Of a stretch of 64,000 bases of DNA, positions 1-11,901 are shown one piece after another. The notes under the pieces were generated by a model. That model saw only the letters and a program-made list of their open reading frames with translations. It did not search any database and was not told the DNA's origin. Source of the stretch: Aquatica leii (taxonomy: Eukaryota > Arthropoda > Insecta > Coleoptera > Lampyridae). Numbering within the stretch: the first letter of the stretch is position 1; the number at the start of each line of letters is the position of its first letter. Both the position numbers and the translations under genes were made by a program. Location: NCBI GenBank assembly GCA_035610365.1, contig CM069432.1, forward strand, positions 174,590,035 through 174,654,034, written 5' to 3'.

Positions 1-104
1 AAGAACCGCGCGGTGACACTGATTGTCGCTATGTACTTAGATTAACACTCCGACTACCGTAATTCGAGAGAAACGCTAATCAGTGCGCAGTACTGATAGG
101 TAAT

Positions 105-321
105 TGTTGTGAATATTACTGGTGTAAACTATTCTTTGTTAGGGAGTTTTCTTTTGTAAGTTGGCATGTGTAACATATATATAGGGCAGGTTGTCCGTTT
201 GTAAGATTATCTCGTTTTCGTCTGTCGATGTAAATGCAAGTATTTTTGTATGTTGTTTAAACTATTGTTTTATCTTAAAATATATGATTATTCTTAACTG
301 GTTTAATTGAAACTTACAATT
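105..321 (+). repeat. 5' LTR of the copia element
   Basis: Begins TGTTGTGAA and ends TTACAATT. It matches 5994-6210 at 215 of 217 positions. A TATA-like stretch (CATATATATAGGG, about 173-185) is the likely promoter core. The end at TT rather than the usual CA is set by the matching GTAAT duplication and by the primer-binding site that starts at 322. Confidence 0.93.
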
Positions 322-337
322 GGTTATGGGCCCAGTC
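322..337 (+). other. Primer-binding site for an initiator tRNA-Met half-molecule
   Basis: GGTTATGGGCCCAGTC directly follows the 5' LTR. It is complementary to the anticodon-stem region of initiator tRNA-Met, the internal priming mode known for Drosophila copia, rather than to a tRNA 3' end. Confidence 0.85.
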
Positions 338-483
338 GTTTTGTTGTGGGGATGTTAAGAATAAAACGTGATAAAAGCAAGAAAGAATTAAGTTAGTCAC
401 GTGGCGAAAAGAAAAGGAGATCGAAAGAAGCACGTTTTCTGTTGGTAAAAGATTTGCTGTTATTGTGAAATAAATAGGCAATA

Positions 484-1359
484 ATGGATTTTAAATTGCA
501 AATCGAAAAACTAGAAGGTGCAGGAAACTGGACGCAATGGAAAAGGCAGGTAACGCTGTTATTGCGACACCATGATGTGCTGAATATGGTTAACGGATCA
601 TGCATGGAGCCAGTAAAAACTGAATCTGGTGAAGTAGATGTTGAGTACGATGCGAAACTGCAAAAATTTCGCAAAAACGATGCACTTGCCCAATTAATAC
701 TAGTAGGTAGTATGAATGGAGCAAATGTGGATTTGACCTCCACTTGTGAAACTGCGAAAGGAATATGGGAGAAGCTGCTTTCTGTTTATGAGCAAAGTTC
801 TGGACAGCGACTAGATCGATTAATGGAAAATTTTTTTAGTTGCGAAAAAAATGCAAATGAAGACATTGCAACACATGTGTCTCGTTTGCAGCGAAACTTT
901 CAAGAACTAAATGATGAGCTAAAGAGGTTAGTGAATTCAGAGTTACATGAACTGTTATTAATGAGCAGGATAATGTCAACGCTACCACCCGAATACTTTG
1001 AGTTCAAAAGTGTCTGGGAATCAGTTCCACTTGACGAGAGGAACGTGAATAAGCTAACAGAAAGACTGCGGCTAATAGAAATGCGGTTGCCTGAGCAACG
1101 AATTGACCCAGTTGCTTTTGTGGCAAAATCATACAAAAGCAAGAAAGTAAACCCAAAGAAGTGTTATAAATGTCATAAAGTTGGTCATTTTGCCAAAGCA
1201 TGTCCACAAAAACAAAAATCAGAAAGCGTAAATCGTTCCCTGCCTACAAGCTCTACAGGAAATCTAAATCCAAGAGGGTGTGTGCATTCATTTGCACGAT
1301 TCCTGGTGTTAATGAATCAGACTTATGGTTGGCAGATTCTGGCGCTTCTATGCATATGA
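484..1359 (+). CDS. copia Gag (capsid and nucleocapsid), N-terminal part of the polyprotein
   Basis: Starts at the first ATG after the leader. It encodes a Gag of the Ty1/copia (UBN2-like) type, with a tryptophan-rich start (NWTQWKRQ) and a CCHC zinc knuckle CYKCHKVGHFAKAC near residues 227-240. Gag forms the cytoplasmic virus-like particle and binds the element's RNA. Homology ends shortly after the knuckle, at about 1225-1275. The rest of this frame to 1359 is out of register, and the protease continues in the -1 frame. No standard X-XXY-YYZ slippery site is visible in the overlap, so a 1-base indel is more likely than programmed frameshifting. Confidence 0.85.
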   Translation: MDFKLQIEKLEGAGNWTQWKRQVTLLLRHHDVLNMVNGSCMEPVKTESGEVDVEYDAKLQKFRKNDALAQLILVGSMNGANVDLTSTCETAKGIWEKLLSVYEQSSGQRLDRLMENFFSCEKNANEDIATHVSRLQRNFQELNDELKRLVNSELHELLLMSRIMSTLPPEYFEFKSVWESVPLDERNVNKLTERLRLIEMRLPEQRIDPVAFVAKSYKSKKVNPKKCYKCHKVGHFAKACPQKQKSESVNRSLPTSSTGNLNPRGCVHSFARFLVLMNQTYGWQILALLCI

Positions 1360-1891
1360 CTAGGAATAAGGAATATTTTCTAACATATGAAGAGTTTGTA
1401 ACACCGAAGCGAGTGCTACTTGGAAACAGTGAGGTTATTTTTGCATACGGTTGTGGTGTAATAAACGTTAAAATGTTGTTGAACAAAACTTGGCAATCTA
1501 ATCACTTGAGCAATGTATGGTATGTACCCAAAGTAACTAAAAACTTATTCTCAATAGGACAAGCAATAGACAAAGGTTTTAGTTTTAAGGCAAGTCAAAG
1601 TGGTTGTGTGTTCACAAGAAATGGAGTTGTTATGCTGAATGGAAAGAAAACATCCAGTGGATTATATGCCCTAGAAATGAGAGTAAGCACTCCTGATATA
1701 GCTGCTGAAGTTTACATAACCTCGAAAAAGGACACTCTCCAATTGTGGCATGAGCGGTTATGTCATCAGAACAAACAACATGTCAGAAAGGTGCTTGGAA
1801 AACAAGGAGTTGATGTCGATGTTGACACGGATTTCTGTGAAGGGTGCATGTTTGGGAAGCAACATCGCAGAAGTTTTGGAGTGCATACAAA

Positions 1892-3470
1892 CAGTGGCGG
1901 ATCTAGAGCTATTGAAGCCTGGGGCGAAAATTTTCCGGGGCCCCTTTTATTAGAATGACCACAATGAAAATATTACTACATAAATAAAGTATTTTTTTAA
2001 TAAAACATCATCATCATCATCATCAAAATTGATTCGTTTAGCTGCTGCACATTCAATGGAAAGAACAGCCAAACCATTAAGTCGAACTTGGCTCATTGTT
2101 GTTCGGAGATAGCTTTTAATTAATTTTAACTTTGAAAAGCTTCTCTCACAAGAAGCAACTGAAACACACACTGTCAAAAACATTTTTAGTGCCAAATATA
2201 AGTTAGGGACTGATTCTTGAAAGTCCATTTGCACAATAAACTTCAACATTTTTAATGCAGACCACTTTTTAGCTTCGTATTTTTCAACTTTTGCTGCTTG
2301 AAGATGACGTCTTAACCGTTTAATTTCTGATAAGATTTCATTTCCTTCTATTTCATCGAAAGTTTCTGCTAGACTTGAAATTAACTGTGGAAGCTCTACA
2401 ATGTCTGTTTCGATAAGGTGCAATGACAAAACGGTTGCAAATTTGTCATATATTTGTTGCACTGATTCTGTCCTTGTTGTTAGTTCTTGGTAGAAAGTGT
2501 CGATACACTGAAACATGTATCTTCTTAATTCTTGTTTTAATGTCAAGGCTTCATCTCTTTCTTTTTCTCCTGCCATCATCTTCTTCGCCTTAATTTCTCA
2601 ATAGGTATGCCCATTTCATCACAAGTTTTGGTGGAAAATATTAATGCTTCTTCAACCAGTTCGTCTCGGCTCTCTTCCAAAAATAGTTTTAAAGCAACTA
2701 ATTTAGATAGGTAAATACAATCGTCACATGACATGATATTCTCGTATAATCCATTCTCTCGATCTTTTGACGGTGATGCCATACCAAGTGTGTTTACGTC
2801 GTATTCTGCTAGACGATACTCGAACCTTCGATTGTTAATACAATAACGTAGAACACAGTGGTGGTAGGTCTGGCAGACTGCTTTATCATTTTTTCGGAAA
2901 ATGTTTATTTATCGAATGGATTCGCTAAGAAACTCTGCACAGTATTCATCGTTGAAAATTAAATAAACAAGTAACACTTTCATTCTCGATACATTTACTA
3001 TGAAATTATATTCACGCAGATGCACGTAGCTTATCTTTGATTACTTGGCGTTAAACAGTTTTTATCTCAAGATGAGTTGTGTCACAATAAATCCGACTTA
3101 AAATATACAATAATGCAATTTTCTTTCAAGCCTGGCAAGTGCGTGTTTTTAAATTTTCAGTTATCTAGTTTTTTTTACATTATGATGTAGGTACATACAT
3201 AAAATTGATAACGAAAATCTTAAACATCAAAATAATAATAATAGTTTTGTTATATTTGAAGAGGGGAGTCGTGGTGGTGGTAATAAAAATGCAGAGTAGT
3301 TACGCAGACATCGAATGGGATGGAACATCGTGGCAGATGTGAACACGTGTAGAAGGATTTTATGAATATTAAGTTTTATTATATTTAAAAATTTATGGTT
3401 ATGGAGGCCCCCTTTTGATCAGAGGCCCGGGGCGGTCCGCACCCCCCGCCCCCCCTTTGGTACGCCACTG
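1892..3470 (-). mobile_element. hAT-superfamily DNA transposon nested in copia pol
   Basis: The element is 1579 bp with inverted ends starting CAGTGGCG on both sides. It is flanked by a perfect 8-bp duplication CATACAAA (1884-1891 and 3471-3478), the hAT signature. The ends are unusually GC-rich (C/G runs at about 1935-1945 and 3406-3460) compared with the AT-rich middle. It carries only the C-terminal part of a transposase on the minus strand, so it was probably moved by a transposase supplied in trans. Confidence 0.95.
1950..2782 (-). pseudogene. hAT transposase, C-terminal fragment with frameshift
   Basis: Two overlapping minus-strand frames (2782-2576, then 2579-1950) together read as the end of a ZMYM/DUF4371-type hAT transposase. 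The diagnostic part is the dimerisation region with CVSVASCERSFSKLKLIKSYLR near 2160-2090. The frame changes once, near 2577. The N-terminal zinc finger and most of the catalytic core are missing. An aspartate run (from a CAT repeat at 2006-2025) follows the dimerisation region. Confidence 0.85.
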
Positions 3471-5993
3471 CATACAAATAGGCCCAATGCTCCAGGAGAA
3501 CTTATCCACGCAGATGTTTGTGGCCCGATGCAAGAGAAGTCGATTGGAGGAGCGAAGTATTTTGTTTGTTTCAAAGATGATTTCTCTAAGTATAGACGTG
3601 TATTTTTTCTTAAAGAGAAATCAGAAGTTGCAGAGTGTTTAAAAGTGTTTTTAAACGAAACAGCTGTTACGGGACACACAGTAAAAGAATTCCTTAGCGA
3701 TGGTGGAAAGGAGTTTGATAACAAACAAGTGAAATCCATTCTTCAGTCAAAGGGCATTAACTGTCGAATTATAATGCCATACACTCCAGAACAAAATGGA
3801 GCAGCTGAAAGGGAAAATCGCACGTTGGTCGAAAGTGCACCATCAATGATTCATACTAAAGATCTTCCCATAAAGCTGTGGGCTGAAGCGCTGAATACAG
3901 CAGCTTATGTGTTAAACCGAACTGGCCCTACAAAGGTAGAAAATAAAACACCATTTCAACTATGGTTTCGAAAGGACATCAATATCGAACACTTAAAAGT
4001 TTTTGGTACAAAGTGTTTTGTTCATGTACCTAAGCAGAATAGGCAAAAGTGGGACAGTAAAAGTGTTATTGGACGTTTAGTAGGATATTGTGGTGAAAGA
4101 GATGGCTATCGTGTGTGGATTGAGAATGAAAACAAAATAGTTTTAAGTCGTGATGTGGTTTTTCAACGGGAGGAAACTGTACAAAAGGTTCAGTTGACAG
4201 TTACAAAAGAAGACCAAAGTCAATGTAGTGGTTCTATACAATCTGAGCAACCAGAAGAAATTGAAAGGTTAATTCCAGAGGAAGTAACTAAAGAAGAAAC
4301 TGAGCAGCCCAATGTCGTTAAGACTTCAAGCCACAGAATAATACGAAAACCCATCGACTTAAATGATTATGTTTACTCTGCAGAACATGTCATACCAGAG
4401 TCCTATAATTCAGCAATTCATTCAAAAGATTCACAGGAATGGAAACGTGCAATGGACACTGAAATTAATTCGTTAATGACAAATGACACATGGCAGCTTG
4501 TGGATCTACCATTAGACAAAAAGGTAATTGGCAATCGATGGGTCTTGTGTATTAAAACAAAGACTGATGGCAGTATAGATCGGTTTAAAGCAAGGTTGGT
4601 AGCTAAAGGTTTTTCACAAAAGGTCGGCATTGACTACGATGAGACTTTCAGTCCCGTAGCTCGGTTCGACACAATTCGAATGCTTCTAGGTGTAGCGGCA
4701 TCTGAAAACCTTCACCTTGCCCAATTTGACGTGAGCACAGCCTTCTTATATGGCAAACTGAAAGAAGAAGTTTATATGAGACAGCCTGAAGGTTATGATG
4801 ATGGTACCAAAAGAGTATGCAAATTCAACCGAAGTTTGTATGGACTCAAGCAAGCACCACGTTGTTGGAATCAACGTTTTGTGGCCTTTATATGCGATAA
4901 GGGTTTTACTCAGAGTGATTCTGATCCATGTTTGTTTATATATCTGAAAAATAAACATAAACTACTTATTGCAGTTTATGTGGACGATGGCCTTGTGGCA
5001 GGAACAGATGAACTTGAAATTCAGTCATTTTTAAGTGTCTTAAAAGGAGAATTTAAAATCACTGTTGGATCTCTCGACTGCTTCCTGGGAATGAATATTA
5101 TAAGGCATAATGATGGGTCAGTGTTCGTTTGTCAAAAATCATACACAAAAGGGATTTTAGAAAAATTTGGTATGGCCGATTCAAATTCAGTCTGCACTCC
5201 ATGTGATAAAATTAGTGAGCGAGAAGATAAAGTCATTGAAGATGTTCCATACCGTCAAGCAGTGGGATCGTTGATGTATCTGGCAGTAGCCACTCGGCCA
5301 GATATTTCTTATGCTGTTAGTTTGGTATCCGAACACCTGGATGCTCCAACAATCTCTGATTGGTGTGCAACAAAAAGAATTTTTCGATATCTACAAGGAA
5401 CTGCTGAGTATGGGTTAATATTTAAACATAATCATCATAAGGAAATAGAAGCATATAGCGATGCCGATTTTGCAGGAGATGTAACATCACGTAGATCAAG
5501 AACAGGTGTCGTTTGTCTGTATGCAGGTGCAGCAATCAGCTGGATGAGCCAGAAACAAAAGTGCACTGTGCTATCGACCACCGAAGCAGAGTATGTAGCT
5601 GCAAGTGAAGGAGCTAAGGAGGTAATTTGGGTGCAACGGCTTCTATCTGAAATTACAAGTGTAAGTGTGATTCCCACATTACAGATGGATAACGCTAGTG
5701 CCATAAAACTAACAAAAAACCCTGAATTTCATAAACGCTCGAAGCACATAGAAGTAAAGTATCATTTTATACGAGAGAAGTATAGCGAAGGTGTGTTAAA
5801 TGTTGAACATGTTCGAAGTGAATTTCAGCTTGCAGACATTCTTACGAAACCATTACCTCGTATACGATTCCAAATGATTCGGGACTTAATTGGTGTAGTG
5901 AAACAATCTTGTTGAATCTTTCTCTGAAAGTAATAGAGTTAATGTTTTATTTTGTAATTTGTATAATGTTTTTTAAAATAGTTTAAGAGGAAG

Positions 5994-6210
5994 TGTTGTG
6001 AATATCACTGGTGTAAACTATTCTTTGTTAGGGAGTTTTCTTTTGTAAGTTGGCATGTGTAACATATATATAGGGCAGGTTGTCCGTTTGTAAGATTATC
6101 TCGTTTTCGTCTGTCGATGTAAATGCAAGTATTTTTGTATGTTGTTCAAACTATTGTTTTATCTTAAAATATATGATTATTCTTAACTGGTTTAATTGAA
6201 ACTTACAATT
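5994..6210 (+). repeat. 3' LTR of the copia element, preceded by a polypurine tract
   Basis: Matches the 5' LTR at all but two positions. The purine run AAGAGGAAG (5985-5993) directly upstream is the plus-strand primer site. The duplication GTAAT follows at 6211-6215. Confidence 0.93.
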
Positions 6211-6215
6211 GTAAT

Positions 6216-6682
6216 AAACTAAGAATCTACTGCACCGATAAGGCTCAAACAACGTTTATTTAAAAACTCGAACCTGACTGCACCGAAAAACATAAGATCC
6301 TACCTTATCATTCTTGTCCTTTCACCAGTTAAAACACAAAAACAATATTTTGTAGTTAACTCACAATCGATAAACAAATAAACACAGTTTAAAAGTAAGG
6401 AAAGCCCGCACAAAAAACTTGTCTACACTGACAGTTCACCATTTACATATGTTCACTAACAATCAATTGAAAAACAATAAGTAAAGGTAAGTTATTAATT
6501 ATAAGTTAATAAATAACCGCGCACCGGCTAGAAACACATCCGTTCGCTCCAAGTTATACTTGTAATTACTTATATCATTAATAGTTGATATACCGTTAGA
6601 TTCCAACCATTCTCTAATGTCCATTTTTTTTGTACTTTGATTTGGTGGTTTGTTTATTTGTACGCTATGATATGGTGCGTTA
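6216..6682. other. Intervening sequence, with a short open frame of unknown origin
   Basis: The host sequence interrupted by copia continues here. The minus strand has an ATG at 6627 opening a 42-codon frame that starts MDIREWLESNG and ends in TAA near 6499. It could be a first exon or a gag start, but nothing supports either. I see no RNA gene or recognisable domain. Confidence 0.3.
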
Positions 6683-8898
6683 CCCACACAGCACAAGCAT
6701 ATCCAATGGATATGAAATGTACACACCAACCATGGATACCGGAAGTGCATCGAACATCCATATTTAATATTATGGAGCAAGGATGGAGGTCCACTGGATA
6801 TATCATTCCGTCACGGAAAGATCTTCATAGTATGTCCATAGGACCTCCAGGTGGATAAACATTTTACATCCATATGGAGATATATTGAACAGTCATATGA
6901 ACGTACAAAATACATACATATGGAGGTTCAATGAACATTTAATTAAAGTATAATAAACATTCATTTTTTTATAGAACCTTTATATGTAGGTAAAATATAT
7001 GTGCATATCTATATATTAACAAAAAATATGGCCACACGTCAAATAAAGTCAATACAAAATGCCAATAGTGATATTTTCCAGATGCAACAATTCCGGTTGG
7101 TCCACAGAAAATATGACCACTTGTTCATTTTCACTCAAACACAATCGAACTTTTTTATTTACACATTCTCTCATTTTTCTAGAGCTTTTATCCATTATTT
7201 ATATTATAGGAATCCAAATACTTACTAGATTAATGTACAGCAAAAGTAAATTCAAATATGCAAAAATACCTTGTCTTTACCCAATAAACACATCTGTACT
7301 GGCAATGTACTCCTTAGCCGGCACTCAGAATGCTGGCAATGTACTAAATTGAAGTACACTGCCGGTAACCAGGTGACACACCGGCCGATATATTGCCGGA
7401 TGAATCTTGCCAATGCAGAAATTGCATCGAACCAATATCGGCAAGTTATGTATATTAATACAAGTTAAATGCAGAATGCCAGTGAAATCTGTGCAATATA
7501 ATATGTACTTTGCCATCACATAAATAGTGCGCAATTTTAAAAGCATTGGCAATGTTAGCAACTTAACACAAATTAAATGCATACAATGGTATTATCATTT
7601 TTAATTTAATTAATAAAACAATTTGGAAACTTAACATACAATGTACATATATGTACTGAAAAAAATTTAAAAAATATAAAAAACCTATTTACATTCATTC
7701 TGTGCTTATGTTTATTGGCGTCTTTCGTACCCACTACTCCTGGTGTTTATTGCGTGTTGTAAAGCTGCACCACAATTTGAATTTTTTCTTATGGATACTG
7801 TAAAATAAAAATTACATTATGTAATGCTACTCAAATAACTTATGCACTTTTTTAGCAATTTCTAAACTAAATTTTGAAGTTTTTGAAGTAATTATAAAGA
7901 ATTGCTTTGTAAAAAGTCGTGAAATAAAATACAACATGAAAGTCAAGTTTGGCAGTAATGCATTTGAAATCACATTACGTTAATATATACATATAAAGTT
8001 AATGTTTTAAGTTTTAACCTATAAACTATAAAATGCTCTGAAGCCTCTTACCATAAATTTAATTTAAAATATTTTTACAAATTTGTTTTGCTTGATCCAG
8101 ACCAATTACTTGGTTAAAACATGTCTCGTTTGCTGTATCTTTTCATCCAACAAAGTAGATTGAATCGATCTAAAAAAAAATTTCAATTAAATAAAACTCA
8201 GCAATAAGAATAATGAATTCAGAAATTGTAGATAACTTACAAACTGGCTCTTAGATTACAAATTCCAAAGTCATTTTATATTTGTGCGAAAACGTGTTAG
8301 TTTTTAGGTTATATACTTATTATTAAGAAATAATTTATATTTGAATTTAATACTTACTTATTTTGTTAATCCATCCTAAATGATGAAAAACAAACACATT
8401 TTTTCGAAATTTTAAAGCACAAAATGGTTTGCATACGATAAATACAAGCTAAACATAAACTAAGTATTTAAGCTAAACAAAAAGCCAAAAAGTTTGCGTG
8501 TGCAACAGTGTGCAATACGCGAAAACCTTGGCGAAAACAAACGAACAACGAAGAAAGTTTAAATTAAACCGCGCCAAGTGTTTTTTTTTACTTTTTCAAT
8601 TTTTCATTAAATTTGTTGTTGCATGCTAAATATTTACTGCTAATGTTAACTTTTACAGAATATAATTATTTCTAAATAATTTTGATAAAAAATAGCAACT
8701 CACAAAATTATGTAACATGATACATAAAAAAAAATGTTTCCGAACATAACACTTATAACACTTAAGATAATCCTATTTCACAGATATCCATGAATGTATA
8801 TAAGGTGCATATACAGTGGATATTAAACTACGGATGTACATCAATGGATATTATATGGATAAATATGTATATCCATTGCATCTCGCGTGCTGTGTGGG
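6683..8898 (+). mobile_element. CCCACACAGCAC-type TIR transposon, copy 1 (non-autonomous, 2.2 kb)
   Basis: Left end CCCACACAGCAC; the right end is its inverse (GTGCTGTGTGGG). It is flanked by TA on both sides (6681-6682 and 8899-8900). Both subterminal regions are packed with TGGATA/TATCCA and TCCATATGGA-like palindromes: about 15 TGGA/TCCA units in 6700-6930 and 6 in 8785-8885. No transposase frame is visible; short open frames inside lack any recognisable domain. The near-identical copy 2 at 11902 and the 5'-truncated copy 3 at 20006 confirm the boundaries. Confidence 0.85.
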
Positions 8899-9029
8899 TA
8901 TCCATAACAATACCGTTAGGAGGCAAATTTGAAATTAGCTGCGTTTTCATCTATTGCATAAAGTTATTATGGTTCATATCATCATAGTTTTACACGAAAC
9001 TAAAAGATAAAACCACTGATTTAGAGAAA

Positions 9030-9447
9030 TCTTGTCTCATTTACAAAATTGACTGCAGTGATTGCGACAAATGTTATATTGGTCAAACAAAGCAAAACTT
9101 AAAAAACCGTATTCAAAATCATATATATGACTGTAAAAAAACATAGTTCCAAGACCGATAAAACCGCGTTGTTATTACATCACACCCAGTTACAGCATAA
9201 TTTTAATTTTAATAACCCTACGATTTTAGATTTTGAAACCAATTTTAACAAAAGACTTGTTGCAGAAATGATCTTTATTAATGTATATAAAAACAACGTC
9301 AATTTTAGAACGGACACTCAAAACCTCAGTACGGTATATAATAATTTAATTAAGAAAATAAAAAACGAACATAAAAAACAAATAAAACTAATATCTACAA
9401 CCTATCTAACCTATTTACTAACTTATGTTCTACTCTTAATTAACTAA
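9030..9447 (+). pseudogene. Penelope-like element, C-terminal GIY-YIG endonuclease fragment
   Basis: The plus strand reads LIYKIDCSDCDKCYIGQTKQ from about 9036, the cysteine-bearing GIY-YIG start typical of Penelope-like retroelements. It shifts frame in the A-run near 9136-9143 and continues in the frame that opens at 9127 (histidine-rich part, then FNFNNPTILDFE and RLVAEMIFIN). The reverse transcriptase is missing. About 330 bp downstream is a hammerhead-like motif, a common partner of these elements. Confidence 0.75.
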
Positions 9448-9773
9448 CTTAACTACTGTCTTAATTAAATTAAACTAAAACTAAAACAAAAAACTGCCCC
9501 GTTAATAACACCTGTAAAATAAAATTGTATTGTAATTGTATAATTAGTGTGGTTATTTAATAATTAAATATTTAATGGTTAGTTACTAGATAATAACTTA
9601 AGGTTTTATTAGAATTAACAATTTTAAAATTAATAATGTTAGTGATCTCAAAACAATTAAATTTCATAGTGCTGTCTTGTTTGTCAATTATGTTTTATAC
9701 ACATTTTTAATCTTTGATTTTATGTTATAAAGTGTATTAAAAATGTTTGTTTCTTACAATAAAGTGAGCGAGC

Positions 9774-9806
9774 CTGATGAAGTGTTCATCCAGAACACGA
9801 AACGTC
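9774..9806 (+). ncRNA. Hammerhead-like ribozyme core (candidate)
   Basis: CTGATGA (9774-9780) is followed by a perfect 6-bp stem GTGTTC/GAACAC with loop ATCCA (9782-9798), then GAAA-C-GTC (9799-9806). These are the conserved parts of a hammerhead: core, stem II, GAAA and a GUC cleavage triplet. Stem III would be almost absent, and I see only weak pairing for stem I, so activity is uncertain. Penelope-like elements are known to carry minimal hammerheads, and the GIY-YIG fragment just upstream fits. Confidence 0.35.
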
Positions 9807-9883
9807 GCAAATTACTGAAGTAGTTGCTTTCATCCAACCTCCTAAAAGAACGGATCATTAATTTTTTCGAATTTTTAAAATTG

Positions 9884-11901
9884 TTACAAAGATACTTGGA
9901 CAAAATCTTCCAAGACTTTGATTTTGTGTACATCTATGTAGATGACATTCTGATAGCATCAGATTCTGAAGAAGAACACATTAAACACGTGGAAACAACT
10001 TTAGCAAGACTCAATGACCATGGGATTGTGATCAACACGAATAAGTGCATATTGGGAGCAAGTGAAGTTGAATTTTTAGAAGTATCGGTATCAGCGAAAG
10101 GAATCAAACCCATAGCTTAGAAAGTAGCAGCAATTAGACAATTTCCAATGCCTACTACAGTTAAACAACTAAGAAGGTTCTTGGGGATGGTCAATTTCTA
10201 TCGTCGCCGGATTCCCAAAGCTGCAGACATTCAACAACCATTGACAGATTTGTTAACGAACTGTAAATCAAAACAGGAAGTGATTCGATACACTGATGCA
10301 GCAACAGAGGCATTCAGTAACATCAAAGAAGCATTAGCATCAACCACAGAATTAGTGTACCCATGTAACAATTCACCCCTAAGTTTCTACAGCGATGCAT
10401 CGGATGTAGCTATTGGTGCCGTTCTACAACAATCAACAACAGATGGTGTCTAGCCAATTTCCTTTTTCTCGAGAAAACTTACAGCAACCGAGCAAAAGTA
10501 TAGCACTTATGATAGGGAGCTGCTGGATATACATGCAAGTGTTCGACATTTTAGACACTTCCTGGAAGGAAAAGAATTCACTATATGGACTGACCACAAA
10601 CCACTAATTTACATGTTTACACAGAAACAAGAGAAATTGTCGCCAAGACAAGAACGTCAGCTAAACTTCATTAGCCAGTTCTCAACTGAAATCAAACATG
10701 TGAAAGGTGTAAACAACGTTGTAGCCGATTCGTTATCAAAGATCGACATAAATGTGATCAATAACGACATCGATTTTACACAAGTAGCAAAAAGTCAACA
10801 GACAGATGAAGAGTTACAAGGTATCATAAATAATGAAACCACAAGTCTCAATATCCATAGAATGAAAATACCAAATTGTGATTCCTTCATACAGTGAGAC
10901 TTAAAGAACAATACAGTCAGTCCATACATTCCACGCCAGCATAGGCAAACCGTATTTAAAACAATACACAACTTGTCTCATCCAGGTAATAGAGCAACTC
11001 AAAAGTTGATACTGGACAGATTCGTTTGGCCTGGAGCGAGAAAAGATATTATGCAATGGACAAGAAAATGTATAGCATGCCAAAAAGCTAAAGTAAACAA
11101 GTGCACAAGAACACCAGTACAACAAATAAAGGTACCTGATGAACGTTTTTCTCATATTCACGTTGACATAGTAGGAAAATCGCAAAACAATAGGTATATG
11201 CTAACAATAATTGACCGTTATACCAGATGGCCGGAAGCAATTCCGATCAAAGAAGCAACAGCAGATGTAATTGCAGAAAATATCTTAACACATTGGATTT
11301 CTCAATATGGAGTTCCTTATAAAATATCGACTGATCGAGGTAGACAGTGCGAAAGCGAGCTACTTCGAGGATTAACCAAGTTGTTGAGTATACAACATAT
11401 TAAAACAACTGCGTATCATCCACAAGGGAATGGAGCTGTTGAAAGGTTTCACCAAACACTAAAAGCAGCGATTATATGTGCACAAACAGCATCCAATGGT
11501 CAGAAATATTACTTACCGTACTTTTAAGTTTGAGAAACTGCTATAAAGAAGATCTGAAGTGTTCACCAGCTGAATTAGTTTATGGAACAACGTTAAGGCT
11601 ACCTGGAGAATTGTTTCAGCCTAGAACACAGCTGTCAACACAAACAGTGGAGTTCGTTGAAAAACTTCAAAAAAATATAGCACAAGTAAGACCTGTCCCA
11701 TTCAGTAATCATGCAAAACTAAAAATATTTATGCATCCAAACCTGAATAACTCGAGTCATGTTTTCATCCGCACAGATCGTACTCGACCTTCATTAACTT
11801 CACCATACGAAGGTCCTTACAAAGTAATGAGAAAACATGAAAAATACTTCGTACTCAAATTAAAAGACAAGGAAGAACGCATTGCTATCGATAGATTAAA
11901 A
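9884..11901 (+). pseudogene. Ty3/gypsy Pol remnant (RT C-terminus, RNase H, integrase)
   Basis: Begins inside reverse transcriptase at the catalytic strand (IYVDDILIASD, about 9930), runs through RLRRFLGMVNFYRR-like connection sequence, RNase H (FYSDASDVAIGAVL; WTDHKPLIYMF), the integrase zinc region ([10 protein letters not shown]...CIACQKAK) and core ([23 protein letters not shown]), to the C-terminal end ERIAIDRLKP. It holds three in-frame stops (10118, 10451, 10895) and one frameshift at about 11500-11530. The left side is truncated against the Penelope-like fragment. The right side is cut at 11901 by the next transposon. No LTR is recognisable. Confidence 0.9.

Larger units (their letters stand above)
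1200..5915 (+). pseudogene. copia Pol (protease, integrase, RT, RNase H), split by a hAT insertion
   Basis: Protease has LADSGASMHMT near 1330-1360. Integrase has the GAG-pre-integrase HHCC zinc region (H-x3-H motifs about 1750-1790, C-x2-C about 1838-1850), then the catalytic core with HADVCGPM (about 3505), LSDGGKEF (about 3697) and NGAAEREN (about 3797). RT has FDVSTAFLYG and the catalytic YVDDGLVAG (about 4977). RNase H has AYSDADFAGD (about 5452) and STTEAEYVA (about 5577). The stop is at 5913-5915. The frame is open in 1200-1891 and resumes in the same frame from 3479, because insertion plus duplication is 1587 bp, a multiple of three. Nothing else in the RT/RNase H part is broken, so the coding damage is recent. 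Confidence 0.92.
105..6210 (+). mobile_element. Ty1/copia LTR retrotransposon, nearly complete, carrying a nested hAT element
   Basis: Two 217-bp direct repeats (105-321 and 5994-6210) bound gag-pol and are flanked by the 5-bp target duplication GTAAT (100-104 and 6211-6215). Without the nested hAT and its duplicated 8 bp, the element is about 4.5 kb, normal for the family. Domain order is gag with zinc knuckle, protease, integrase, reverse transcriptase, RNase H, which is the copia order. The LTRs differ at only two sites (near 117 T/C and 271 T/C), so insertion was recent. Two lesions are visible: a change of frame between gag and protease, and the hAT insertion in the integrase region. As it stands it cannot make a full polyprotein, unless the frame change is programmed. 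Confidence 0.95.

Noticed and set aside
1200-1280. Programmed -1 frameshift signal between copia gag and protease
   Set aside because: No X-XXY-YYZ heptamer in the correct frame and no evident downstream pseudoknot; listed instead as an open question about an indel.
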